Part shown: piece after piece, positions 32,577-41,033 of the stretch | How positions within the stretch are numbered: the first letter of the stretch is position 1 | Layout of the letters: the number at the start of each line of letters is the position of its first letter | NCBI GenBank assembly: GCA_036635835.1 | Contig: JAVWPP010000002.1 | Span: forward strand, 62,001-126,000 | Source: JAVWPP01 sp036635835 | GTDB lineage: Bacteria; Bacillota; Clostridia; TANB77; CAG-465 | Length of the DNA stretch: 64,000 nucleotides | Direction of reading: 5' to 3' | Notes under the pieces: model-generated | What the model saw: the letters and a program-made list of their open reading frames with translations, nothing else | What the model was told of the DNA's origin: nothing | Databases searched by the model: none | Position numbers and translations under genes: made by a program

Positions 32577-33110
32577 ATGAGTAAAAACAAACCAAACCAA
32601 GAAGATATATTTGAAAATTTATTAAAGTACAAAGAAAAATTAAACAACAATACTAATATTGACGATGAAATGAGAGAAATAATATTAGAAGAAGCAGACA
32701 CTTTAGTAGATACGATGTATAAATATTATATGTCAGTATACAGTTCTAATATCTCAAAAATTTCAACAAGAAAAGATTCCAATTCATTAAAAGAATATCA
32801 AGAAAAATTAAAAGAAGCAGACAATAAAAGAAGAGTGTATCACAATTCTTTAATAGTAAGTTTAGTTTTCCTAGATAGAATAGGCCAAAAAAGTAACTTA
32901 GGTTATATATATGGCAAGTTTTCAGAAAAAGAAATTTCTAATGCTAGAATAGTAATAGACAATTTCGAAAAAAGAACTAGTATTGCAAATGATGTGTTCG
33001 ACTCTATAGGCAAAATTATGGTGTATATGCAAGAAGGTAATACAAGCTACTCAAAAGGGCAAGAATGTATTAACGAAATATATCATTATAATGATGTAAG
33101 ATTCGCATAG
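32577..33110 (+). CDS. Hypothetical helical protein (177 aa)
   Basis: No family is recognised. The protein is soluble, highly charged and predicted mainly alpha-helical (for example EYQEKLKEADNKRRVYHNSLIVSLVFLDRI). It has no signal peptide or membrane segment. AGAGGTG is 4 bases before the ATG. It is a single-gene unit with a consensus promoter, a long leader with a possible leader peptide, and its own terminator. Confidence 0.75.
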   Translation: MSKNKPNQEDIFENLLKYKEKLNNNTNIDDEMREIILEEADTLVDTMYKYYMSVYSSNISKISTRKDSNSLKEYQEKLKEADNKRRVYHNSLIVSLVFLDRIGQKSNLGYIYGKFSEKEISNARIVIDNFEKRTSIANDVFDSIGKIMVYMQEGNTSYSKGQECINEIYHYNDVRFA

Positions 33111-33126
33111 AATTGAAATACTAAAA

Positions 33127-33161
33127 AACACTGGATATTAATAAATCCAGTGTTCTTTTTT
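33127..33161 (+). terminator. Rho-independent terminator
   Basis: AACACTGGAT and ATCCAGTGTT form a strong stem followed by CTTTTTT. Confidence 0.92.
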
Positions 33162-33193
33162 GCATAAAATACAAACTAAAAACCCCAAAACTG

Positions 33194-33222
33194 TTGACAT
33201 AACACTAAAATCATGGTATAAT
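33194..33222 (+). promoter_or_regulatory. Consensus sigma-A promoter upstream of the 33.3 kb gene
   Basis: Perfect TTGACA (33194-33199), 17-base spacer, perfect TATAAT (33217-33222). It shares TTGACATAA and GGTATAATTA with the promoter at 32363. Confidence 0.9.
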
Positions 33223-33277
33223 TATTTAGATGTATTAATTTATACTTACCAAATAAATATTTGGGGGAGAGGGTTAT

Positions 33278-33571
33278 ATGATGGATATAATGAAATTTAA
33301 AAAGATTGAGGACAGTATATCAGATGTGGATCTAGAAAGTTGGAACGAGAGTTTAAAAGTACTAGAAAGAAGCTATAGATGTGAGTTAAAGTTTAGAATG
33401 AATCAGTTTAAAAAGAGTCAAAAACAAATCACACTTATAGAAGACAGACACATAATCATTGCCGCAGAAAATATAAACAAATTAGCTAAACAAGATGTAA
33501 TAAAAACAGAGCAGATAAATGATATAAAAAAGTTCGCATTTGTACTAGTTCATTCACTTGTCAAAGGATAA
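33278..33571 (+). CDS. Hypothetical small helical protein (97 aa)
   Basis: No family is recognised. A small, basic, all-helical soluble protein (for example LESWNESLKVLERSYRCELKFRMNQFKKSQKQ). A strong GGGGGAGAG site precedes the ATG. It is a single-gene unit with a consensus promoter almost identical in its ends to the one of the previous gene and its own terminator. The two genes may be regulated together. Confidence 0.72.
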   Translation: MMDIMKFKKIEDSISDVDLESWNESLKVLERSYRCELKFRMNQFKKSQKQITLIEDRHIIIAAENINKLAKQDVIKTEQINDIKKFAFVLVHSLVKG

Positions 33572-33576
33572 TAAAA

Positions 33577-33611
33577 CAAAAAAGAAGATTTTAAATAAAT
33601 CTTCTTTTTTT
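33577..33611 (+). terminator. Rho-independent terminator
   Basis: AAAAAGAAGATTT and AAATCTTCTTTTT form a 13-bp stem, followed by further T. Confidence 0.9.
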
Positions 33612-33695
33612 GCGTTTTATCAGAGTAATAATATTTTAAAACGGTAATATAATGTTTAATGTGTGAATAACAATATATAAATAAGGAGTGATAAA

Positions 33696-34733
33696 ATGAA
33701 TATAATAGTTTCAAAAATACCTATAGCGGCTAATATAGCTAAGCAATATACAGGGTGCACAAGCGATGGAAAGTCTGTATATTTAGTATCAACAAATTTA
33801 GCAGAAATACATAGGTTTAATAACATGTATTTATATGAATCAAAACTAGATATGGATATGCCGTATTCAAGCATTACATACAATAAAAATGCAGATGTTT
33901 TCTATCTATCAACCGAAGATAATTCAATAGTTTGCTTAGATAAGAATTTTAAAAATAGCAAAGGAATATCTCCAAATATTCTAAAAATGTATAAAGATAA
34001 AATAACATCTATAGCATATTCAGAGGATAACAACGTCCTATACATAGTAAATAAAAAAGATATAATCGCAGTACAAATGGAAACAATGGAGATAGAATTA
34101 ATAACAGAAAAAATAAATAACGAAGAAAAAGATATAACATTTACAGCAGCATATAATAAAAACAGTGAAGTATATATAGCATACACAAAAAATAGCAAAT
34201 GTTTTTTAGCAAAGCTAAACAAAGAAAACAAAGTAGAAGAAGAGTTCTATGTAGCAGATGATGCAGAGATTAATAATATTTTTGTGCATAATAATATACT
34301 AAAACTATTTATAGTAGGAAATACAAATTACATATTCGAAACAAATATTATAGAAAATAAACCTTGTAACTACTATAGAGAAGAATTCTCCGGAAAAAGA
34401 GCTTCATATAACTCATGTTATGCAAATTACGAAAACCCAGAATGCGAGTGCAGTAATTGCTGCTGCTGTTGTTTAGAAGATTCAGAATCAAATTACGAGC
34501 AAAATATCTCAGATATAATTGAATCAATTGCCTTAGAAGAAGCTGGAATATCACATATTCTAAATGCAGAAGGAGAAAAAATACAAAAAGTTTTAGAGCA
34601 TTCTAGAGATATATGTGAAATTCTAAAAGTAAACGAATCTGTAAATAAGACAATTAGCAATGTAACTATGTTAGAACAAATACTAGTTGCTAAACTTGAA
34701 ATAGTACATAATATGATTAATAAAAAGTGTTAG
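33696..34733 (+). CDS. Beta-propeller-like protein with cysteine cluster and C-terminal helical domain
   Basis: The 345-residue protein has three parts. Residues 1-240 are repeated beta-rich sequence of propeller type (DGKSVYLVSTNLAEIHRF, NADVFYLSTEDNSIVCLDKNF, NNVLYIVNKKDIIAVQM). A short cysteine cluster follows (CECSNCCCCC, about 250-262). Residues about 268-345 form a helical domain (DIIESIALEEAGISHILNAEGEKIQ...LKVNESVNKTISNVTMLEQIL) that is repeated in the next two genes. Cysteine clusters and this kind of domain occur on spore-surface-type proteins, so a coat or appendage role is plausible but inferred. AAGGAG precedes the ATG. Confidence 0.75.
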   Translation: MNIIVSKIPIAANIAKQYTGCTSDGKSVYLVSTNLAEIHRFNNMYLYESKLDMDMPYSSITYNKNADVFYLSTEDNSIVCLDKNFKNSKGISPNILKMYKDKITSIAYSEDNNVLYIVNKKDIIAVQMETMEIELITEKINNEEKDITFTAAYNKNSEVYIAYTKNSKCFLAKLNKENKVEEEFYVADDAEINNIFVHNNILKLFIVGNTNYIFETNIIENKPCNYYREEFSGKRASYNSCYANYENPECECSNCCCCCLEDSESNYEQNISDIIESIALEEAGISHILNAEGEKIQKVLEHSRDICEILKVNESVNKTISNVTMLEQILVAKLEIVHNMINKKC

Positions 34734-34769
34734 TATCCATTTAAACAAGATATTTAGTCTAATAAATGT

Positions 34770-34798
34770 AACAACTTTTCATTAAAAAACATATAGTA
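34770..34798 (+). promoter_or_regulatory. Sigma-K-like promoter upstream of the 34.8 kb gene
   Basis: AACA (34770-34773), 16-base spacer, CATATAGTA (34790-34798), matching the sigma-K pattern mACm-N16/17-CATAnnnTA. Coordinates lie 50 bases before the ATG. The AT-rich context makes chance matches possible. Confidence 0.5.
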
Positions 34799-34847
34799 TA
34801 TTATGCTATGCCTAAAGAGCATAACAATTAAATAGGAGGTTAGTAAT

Positions 34848-35132
34848 ATGTCAATGCCAATAATCGTACCTGGAACAGGTACAAGAGATCAAGCAATTAC
34901 AGATGTAATAGAATCAGTTGCTTTAGAAGAAACTGCATTATCTCATATCTTAAATGCAGAAGGTGAAAAATTACAAGCAGTTATAGCAATGCCAGGTGTA
35001 ACCGCTGATGAGTTATTAATAGTAAATAAATCAGTTCAAAAAATGGTTAATGCAATAACTAGATTAGAAACAATTCTTCAAGGAAAAATAGATATATTCT
35101 CTTGCGAAATATGTCCTAATCCTCAAGCTTAA
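34848..35132 (+). CDS. Small helical-domain protein, SHILNAEGEK family
   Basis: The 94-residue protein is essentially the helical domain alone: VIESVALEETALSHILNAEGEKLQAVIAM...LLIVNKSVQKMVNAITRLETILQGKI. The neighbouring genes on both sides carry the same domain. Two cysteines lie at the C-terminus (SCEICPNPQA). AGGAGG precedes the ATG. A sigma-K-like promoter lies upstream. Related domains are found in small surface or collagen-linked proteins of spore formers; function is unknown. Confidence 0.8.
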   Translation: MSMPIIVPGTGTRDQAITDVIESVALEETALSHILNAEGEKLQAVIAMPGVTADELLIVNKSVQKMVNAITRLETILQGKIDIFSCEICPNPQA

Positions 35133-35230
35133 ATAATTACAATTAGGAACTCATGAATTTTTAATAATACAATTTATATATGCTGTATAAATAATATGGC
35201 ATATATAAAATATAAACGCAGAGGTGAAAG

Positions 35231-35665
35231 ATGCAAACAATAAATTCAATTTTAAAAATGGAAAAAAATCACGAAGAAATTGGGAAACTACTTTTAAATT
35301 CAGTTATTTTAGAAGGAGTAGCTTTAGCAAAGATCATAGAAGTTGAAAAAGATAAACTTGTGGACTATATTAACCAAAACGAGTTAAAGTCTACTAAAGA
35401 CATAATAGAAATTAACGAATCTATTGAAAATGTTTTAAAAGAAGCAAATTTAGTAGAAACTACGCTCTCTAATAAGCTAAATAATATTTCAAAAATATAT
35501 AATACAGAAAACAATATAGAAATACATAAAATGTACAAAGAATGCGTAGATAATAGAAATGAAAACAATCTACAAATAAATAATAATCCTATGTGCAATA
35601 AATTTAATAATTACAATAAACTTTCTAGCATTATAAATAAAATGATTAAAAACAGTGGTGTATAA
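35231..35665 (+). CDS. Helical-domain protein with Asn-rich tail
   Basis: The 144-residue protein has a diverged copy of the helical domain (LLLNSVILEGVALAKIIEVEKDKLVDYI...IIEINESIENVLKEANLVETTLSNKL, about 19-90). A hydrophilic Asn/Lys-rich tail follows with a few cysteines. The NAEGEK motif of its neighbours is replaced by EVEKDK. AGAGGTG precedes the ATG. It is the third member of the tandem family and probably arose by duplication. Confidence 0.72.
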   Translation: MQTINSILKMEKNHEEIGKLLLNSVILEGVALAKIIEVEKDKLVDYINQNELKSTKDIIEINESIENVLKEANLVETTLSNKLNNISKIYNTENNIEIHKMYKECVDNRNENNLQINNNPMCNKFNNYNKLSSIINKMIKNSGV

Positions 35666-35688
35666 TACAAATTATATACCACTATTTT
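35654..35688 (+). terminator. Rho-independent terminator overlapping a stop codon
   Basis: AGTGGTGTATAAT and ATTATATACCACT form a 13-bp stem (one G-T pair), followed by ATTTTTC. The TAA stop is within the left arm. Confidence 0.88.
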
Positions 35689-35701
35689 TCTTTTTCATGC
35701 A

Positions 35702-35728
35702 TAAAAAAAAGAGGCTCAAAGCCTCTGT
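35702..35728 (-). terminator. Terminator of the initiator tRNA gene
   Basis: On the minus strand AGAGGC, loop TTTG, GCCTCT is followed by eight T, directly downstream of the tRNA. Confidence 0.9.
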
Positions 35729-35730
35729 AG

Positions 35731-35806
35731 TGGTTGCGGGGACAAGATTCGAACTTGTGACCTTCGGGTTATGAGCCCGACGAGCTGCCAGCTGCTCCAC
35801 CCCGCG
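35731..35806 (-). tRNA. Initiator tRNA-fMet (CAT)
   Basis: Reads on the minus strand CGCGGGGTGGAGCAG...GTCGGGCTCATAACCCGAAGG...GCAACCA. Anticodon CAT with three G-C pairs at the base of the anticodon stem (GGG/CCC), mismatched first acceptor pair (C1-A72) and encoded CCA, which together identify the initiator. Confidence 0.95.
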
Positions 35807-35903
35807 ATATGTTAACTACTTTTACATTATAGCAAATGAAAAGTAGTTTGTAAAGAGTTTTTGTGAAAAAAGTGTCTTTTTCGTGATATTTATAATATAT
35901 TTA

Positions 35904-35993
35904 AATAAAAAGCATGTATACAGCTAGTATATGCTAGATATCTCAGCAATATTCGAAATATAATTAAAATAACTTTATACGTTTCAAAAAAAA
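35904..35993 (+). repeat. ATACGG-type intergenic repeat, copy 4 (diverged)
   Basis: Contains GCAATATTC, AATAACTTTATACGTTTC and an A-tract, matching the last two thirds of the copy after mbl; the ATACGG core is changed to TCTCAG. It lies between the tRNA and recD2. Confidence 0.5.
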
Positions 35994-36049
35994 GATAAAA
36001 AAACAAAATAAAAAGTAGTGCGAAACCTATATATTAAGCACTTTTTTTA

Positions 36050-36078
36050 TTGCTTAAAAGCAAAATTTAGTGTATAAT
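36050..36078 (+). promoter_or_regulatory. Sigma-A promoter of recD2
   Basis: TTGCTT (36050-36055), 17-base spacer, perfect TATAAT (36073-36078), 21 bases before the ATG. Confidence 0.65.
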
Positions 36079-36098
36079 CTAGTAAAATGGAGGGCCTT

Positions 36099-38312
36099 AT
36101 GAAAATAAATTGCACCGTAATTGTAGAAATATTTAAAAGCGAAACAACTGGCTATACAGTATTTATAGGACAAACAGAAGACATGGAAAATATACATTTC
36201 GTAGGGAATGCATTAGATATAACAGAAGGAAGCGACCTAGAACTAGAAGGAACTTGGGACAATCATTCAAAGTATGGAAAACAGTTCAAGTTTACAAAAT
36301 ACACAAAACTAATACCACAGGACGAAAAAGGAATAATAAGATACCTAGCAACAGCTGAAATAAAAGGCATAGGAGAAGCAATCGCAAAAAGAATAGTAGA
36401 TGCATTTGGACTTGAAACATTCGACACCATAAGATATAGACCACAAGAATTAGTAATGATTAAAGGAATATCAGAAGAAAAAGCGCTAGAATTAAGTGAT
36501 CATTTAAATAAAGAATGGGAAAAACTAAATCTAATAACATTCCTTCAAAAGTATGATGTATCAATAAATGTAGCAGGTAAAATATATGAAATATATGGTT
36601 CAAAAGCCCTAGATAAAATAAAAGAAAACCCGTACAACATGCTAGAAGATATCACAAGCATAGACTTTAAAGTTGTAGATAAAATAGGAAAAAACTTAGG
36701 AATTGCTTTTGATGACGATTATAGAATTAACTCAGGCATAATATTTGCCCTTACTAAAATAGTTTCTTTTGGCCATGTATGCGTAGAACTAGACAATTTA
36801 GTCCCATATGCAGCAGATCTACTAGGCATCAGTAAAGAAGGAATAATAAATGGAATCACAAGACTTGCAATAGATAAAAAAGTATATTTGCAAGAGTTTG
36901 ATGGTGTAACCTTTGTGTACGGCTCTTCCCTATACCTAGCAGAAGATGGCACAGCACAAAAAATATTTGGAATGGCTACAGATAAAGCATCTAAAAAGAA
37001 ATTAGATAAAGAATTAAATGTTATAGAAGAAAATATGCAGATGACATTTTCTCCTCAGCAAAAAGTAGCAATTAAAGCTGCCTTAAATAATAGACTTTCC
37101 GTAATAACTGGAGGCCCTGGAACAGGTAAAACTACCATTATAAAAGGAATAATTGACCTTATTAGAGCTAGCAATAAAAGCTTTGTCCTATGCGCACCAA
37201 CTGGTAGAGCAGCTAAAAGAATTACGCAGACAACAGGCGTAGAAGCAAAAACCTTGCATAGACTTCTTGAAATTACAAGAATAGAAGATAATAATATGAG
37301 GCAAATGCTAGACTACGAAATAAAAAAAATAAACGCAGATATAGTTATTGTAGATGAAATGTCCATGATAGATATTATGCTTATGAACAATTTAATGAAG
37401 GCAATGAGAACAAAAACAAGATTAGTACTAGTTGGAGACGTAGATCAGCTACCCTCAGTGGGCCCAGGATGCGTTTTAAAAGACTTAATAGACTCAGGGT
37501 GCGTTGTAGTAACAAAACTAGACCAAATATACAGGCAAAGCGCAAATAGCGACATTATTACTAATGCACATATAGTAAACGCAGGTAATGAACCCATATT
37601 CAAAGAAGACACCACAGATATGTATCTTTTAAAAACTAAAAACATACAAGAAACAGTAAATAAAGTAAAGCAGCTTCTAGAAGTAGATCTTGCAACATAT
37701 ATCTCTTGCGATAATTTAAAAGATGTCCAGGTACTAACACCAATGAAAAAAACAGATTTAGGTAGCATTAATTTAAATTCTCAAATACAAAAAGTACTTA
37801 ACCCGCTAAGGCAAGGCATGGAAGAAAAAGAACACCTAGGCAGGCACTTTAGAGTTGGAGACAAAATAATGCAAATGGAGAATAATTACGACATAGCTTT
37901 TAGGCAGCAAGGAATAGATGGACAAGGTATATATAACGGAGATATAGGGTATATAACTGAAATATCTAAAGAGCTTAGCACTTTATCTGTATTATTTGAT
38001 GACGATAAAGAAGTAGACTATAAATTTGATGAGTTGCTTCAGATAGATTTAGCATACGCTGTAACAGTGCACAAAAGCCAAGGCAGTGAGTTTGATGTTG
38101 TTATCTTGCCACTTCTTACGGGCTATACCAAATTGTTTACAAGAAACTTACTGTATACTGCCATGACAAGAGCAAAAAAGCTATTAATTGTCATAGGAAG
38201 TAGCGATACAATTAAATTCATGGTTAACAATATAGAAGAGAAAAAAAGAAAAACAGGACTAAAATATAAGCTAAAGGAGTACGTAGATAGATTTGACAAA
38301 ATGGCTAGATAA
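36099..38312 (+). CDS. recD2: RecD-like 5'-3' DNA helicase (RecD2/YrrC)
   Basis: The 737-residue protein has an extended N-terminal region with helix-hairpin-helix elements (EIKGIGEAIAKRIVDAFG, MIKGISEEKALELSDHL). An SF1B helicase core follows: Walker A VITGGPGTGKTTIIKGI (about 345), VIVDEMSMIDI (motif II), LVGDVDQLPSVGPG (motif III) and the C-terminal AYAVTVHKSQGSEFDVV. This layout is RecD2, which works without RecBC in genome maintenance. The ATG at 36099 with GGAGGG upstream is used rather than the ATG at 36087, which overlaps the ribosome site. comF follows with overlap. Confidence 0.95.
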   Translation: MKINCTVIVEIFKSETTGYTVFIGQTEDMENIHFVGNALDITEGSDLELEGTWDNHSKYGKQFKFTKYTKLIPQDEKGIIRYLATAEIKGIGEAIAKRIVDAFGLETFDTIRYRPQELVMIKGISEEKALELSDHLNKEWEKLNLITFLQKYDVSINVAGKIYEIYGSKALDKIKENPYNMLEDITSIDFKVVDKIGKNLGIAFDDDYRINSGIIFALTKIVSFGHVCVELDNLVPYAADLLGISKEGIINGITRLAIDKKVYLQEFDGVTFVYGSSLYLAEDGTAQKIFGMATDKASKKKLDKELNVIEENMQMTFSPQQKVAIKAALNNRLSVITGGPGTGKTTIIKGIIDLIRASNKSFVLCAPTGRAAKRITQTTGVEAKTLHRLLEITRIEDNNMRQMLDYEIKKINADIVIVDEMSMIDIMLMNNLMKAMRTKTRLVLVGDVDQLPSVGPGCVLKDLIDSGCVVVTKLDQIYRQSANSDIITNAHIVNAGNEPIFKEDTTDMYLLKTKNIQETVNKVKQLLEVDLATYISCDNLKDVQVLTPMKKTDLGSINLNSQIQKVLNPLRQGMEEKEHLGRHFRVGDKIMQMENNYDIAFRQQGIDGQGIYNGDIGYITEISKELSTLSVLFDDDKEVDYKFDELLQIDLAYAVTVHKSQGSEFDVVILPLLTGYTKLFTRNLLYTAMTRAKKLLIVIGSSDTIKFMVNNIEEKKRKTGLKYKLKEYVDRFDKMAR

Positions 38313-38967
38313 ATTAATACAATTAATATTTCCATACAAATGCACTTTTTGTAGCAAAACAATTTCAAAAGACAAGTATATTTGTACAAACTGTATAACA
38401 AGAATTTTATCGAAATATGTAGGAAAGACTAGAAAACTAAAAGGTACATGTGATAGAATACTTTATGTAACAGGATATAAAGAGATAAAAAATTATATGC
38501 TGAAATATAAATTTAACCATGCTAAATATTTAAGTAAAGTTTTTGCAGCGCTTCTTATACAAAGGCTAGTAGAAAACAAAATACAGCCAGATTATATAAC
38601 CTTTGTACCTATAAACAAAGAAAGATTAAAAGAAAGAGGGTATAATCAGGTAGAAAGTATAGCAAATATAATAGCAGATTTTTTTAATAAAGAGTCGCTA
38701 AATATAATTGTTAAAAGTGTGGATAACAAAGTGCAAAGTTCTTTAAATAAGCAGGAAAGAACGAGTAATGTAATAGATATTTTTGAAATAAATAAAAAAC
38801 TAGATATAACAAAAATTCAAAATAAAAAAATACTGTTACTAGATGATGTTTTTACTACAGGAGCTACTTTAAAAGAATGTGTAAGAACTATAAAAAAGTC
38901 TGCTAAATGCAATATAGATATAGCAGTAGTTGCTTTAAACAATATAAAATTAATAGAGGTGAAGTAA
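38293..38967 (+). CDS. comF: ComF family phosphoribosyltransferase-like protein
   Basis: The 224-residue protein has an N-terminal four-cysteine zinc finger (CTFC...CTNC), then a PRTase-type domain with PINKERLKERGYNQVESIA and the PRPP-binding loop ILLLDDVFTTGATLKEC. ComF family members support natural transformation in some bacteria. The likely start is a TTG at 38293 that overlaps the end of recD2 by 20 bases; AAAGGAG lies 12 bases before it. The stop is immediately followed by the start of the next gene. Confidence 0.9.
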   Translation: MTKWLDKLIQLIFPYKCTFCSKTISKDKYICTNCITRILSKYVGKTRKLKGTCDRILYVTGYKEIKNYMLKYKFNHAKYLSKVFAALLIQRLVENKIQPDYITFVPINKERLKERGYNQVESIANIIADFFNKESLNIIVKSVDNKVQSSLNKQERTSNVIDIFEINKKLDITKIQNKKILLLDDVFTTGATLKECVRTIKKSAKCNIDIAVVALNNIKLIEVK

Positions 38968-40950
38968 ATGGAAGAATTATTAGAATGCATTGTAGAATAT
39001 GTTAGAAAACCAATAACAGATTATGCTATTATGATTAATGGAGAATGGGGAAGTGGAAAAACATATTTTTGGAACAATAAAGTAAGAGAAAAGTTAGAGA
39101 CTATGGTTTTCAACGGAAAGAAATATAAAACTATTTATATGTCATTATACGGAATAAATAGTTTAGAAGAAATAAGTAAAAAAATATTCATAGAAACAAA
39201 CCATTCTATGAACAAATCACTTAAAAAATTCACAGATAACAAAGGTGGAAACACTATCCCAGAGTACGTTAAAACAGGCTTAGACATGGCAAACCTATTT
39301 GGAGCTACTTCTTTTAACGGAGAAAAAATGGACTTTTCAAAAGCATTTTCTATAGAAGATAAAATACTTTGTTTTGACGATTTAGAAAGAGCTAATGTAG
39401 ATGTTATAGATATTCTAGGATATATAAATAATTTCGTAGAACATGACGGAATTAAAACAATAGTTATATGTAATGAAAAAGAACTTGCAACAAAATTTAA
39501 AAATACAAACGTAGAAATGAAAACATTTATTGCAACATATATATTAGCTAAGGAAGGTAAAATAGCGCCAAACAGCAATTTACCTAAAGCTTCTGAGCAT
39601 GAATTAGAAGATTTACCTCTTACAAGAATGCTTGAAGAAAAAGTAACACATCTTTTTGATAAAGCAAATGCATATGAAAGAATAAAGGAAAAATTAATAG
39701 GCGAAACTTTTGAATATATACCGGAGTATTCATACATTTTAACTGGTATGATTATGAGATATAGCTTTAACCCAGTACTTGAATCATTTCTTAAAAAGAA
39801 TTCACCTTCAATAATAGCCGTATTTAATAAAACAGGTACTAGAAATCTAAGGATTCTAAAACATGCCTTAAACGATTTCGAAAAAATATTTTCAGTAGTG
39901 CAAAAATATTATCCAAATTTAGATGATGAAATAATGAAAACACTGCTAATGTTCACTGTAGCAATTGCTTTTGAAATCAAATCTGGTAATGTAACAAAAG
40001 AAAAATTTGTCTCTATAAGGGACAATGATGAGTATAAATCTGTTATATTTACTTCTAAGATTTTAAATGATAACAATCAGTTCTACTTAAGGGAGTTTGA
40101 TAATAAATATTTCTTCAATTCAAAATCTGAGTTTAGATTTTTTAAATTTGTAGAAGTATATATAAGAACTAGAATTTTTGACATGAAGCTATTTAGAATG
40201 GACATGGAAGCTGCGCAAAACACAGATATTGTAGAAGACAACACTCCTAAATATATAACCATCCTAACGGGTGAGTACTGGAAACTTGCAGATAATGAGT
40301 TCGACGGAGTAGTTAAACAAACTTTAGAAGAAATAAAAGAAGGAAAGTTGCCACTAGATAAATATTTAAAAGCGTTTGCTGTATATCAATATTTTGTATC
40401 TAAAGGTCTTTTAAATTTAGATATAGAAACTCTTAAAAATCTATTCACAATAGGTATAAAAAGAGCAGCAGTAGATGAAAATAATGATACTAATTTTAGC
40501 ATACAAGATGTTGTTAATTACGAAACAAACGATATATATTTAAAAGAAATAAAAGTAGAAGTTATAAGAGCAAATAAAGAATTACTTGAAAGAGTTGAGT
40601 TTAAAAGAACTAATGAGATATTCAAACACATACCAGATAATATGGAGGAATTCTATAAGGTTGTTAAAGAAGAATATGCAAATGTCCCTATATTTAAGAA
40701 TTACGACATGTATACTCTAATGGATAGATTAGCGTTAACTAACAATTATCATTTATATAATATAATTAACATTATTCAAATGAGGTACGAAGGTAAACCA
40801 GATCTATTAAAATTAGATAGTAGAAACCTAAAATTATTAAGTAATCTAATTACGGAACATGTAATAACTAAGCAGCCATCAATTAAAATGGTTCAGCTTG
40901 GAAATATTAAAGATTCTATAGAAGATATACTTAAAACTATTCAAGATTAA
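38968..40950 (+). CDS. KAP-like P-loop NTPase
   Basis: The 660-residue protein has an N-terminal P-loop domain: Walker A MINGEWGSGKTYFWN (about 22-36), Walker B ILCFDDLERANVDVIDILGYINNF and VICNEKELATKF, which is the pattern of KAP-type NTPases. The large C-terminal half is helical with no recognised domain, and no membrane segments split the NTPase domain as in animal KAP proteins. Bacterial members are often accessory or defence-linked; here it is directly after comF (start abuts the comF stop), so cotranscription is likely. Function is unknown. GAGGTG precedes the ATG. Confidence 0.8.
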   Translation: MEELLECIVEYVRKPITDYAIMINGEWGSGKTYFWNNKVREKLETMVFNGKKYKTIYMSLYGINSLEEISKKIFIETNHSMNKSLKKFTDNKGGNTIPEYVKTGLDMANLFGATSFNGEKMDFSKAFSIEDKILCFDDLERANVDVIDILGYINNFVEHDGIKTIVICNEKELATKFKNTNVEMKTFIATYILAKEGKIAPNSNLPKASEHELEDLPLTRMLEEKVTHLFDKANAYERIKEKLIGETFEYIPEYSYILTGMIMRYSFNPVLESFLKKNSPSIIAVFNKTGTRNLRILKHALNDFEKIFSVVQKYYPNLDDEIMKTLLMFTVAIAFEIKSGNVTKEKFVSIRDNDEYKSVIFTSKILNDNNQFYLREFDNKYFFNSKSEFRFFKFVEVYIRTRIFDMKLFRMDMEAAQNTDIVEDNTPKYITILTGEYWKLADNEFDGVVKQTLEEIKEGKLPLDKYLKAFAVYQYFVSKGLLNLDIETLKNLFTIGIKRAAVDENNDTNFSIQDVVNYETNDIYLKEIKVEVIRANKELLERVEFKRTNEIFKHIPDNMEEFYKVVKEEYANVPIFKNYDMYTLMDRLALTNNYHLYNIINIIQMRYEGKPDLLKLDSRNLKLLSNLITEHVITKQPSIKMVQLGNIKDSIEDILKTIQD

Positions 40951-40956
40951 TAAAGG

Positions 40957-40982
40957 CGGTGTAGCAAAAAAAGCTACACTGT
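40957..40982 (+). terminator. Hairpin after the KAP-like gene
   Basis: CGGTGTAGC and GCTACACTG form a 9-bp stem with a poly-A loop; the T-rich tract begins only 8 bases later, so termination may be weak. Confidence 0.55.
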
Positions 40983-41033
40983 CTATGTTTTAGACAAAAA
41001 ATAAAAGTAATTTAAAACATGAAAGGAATTTAG

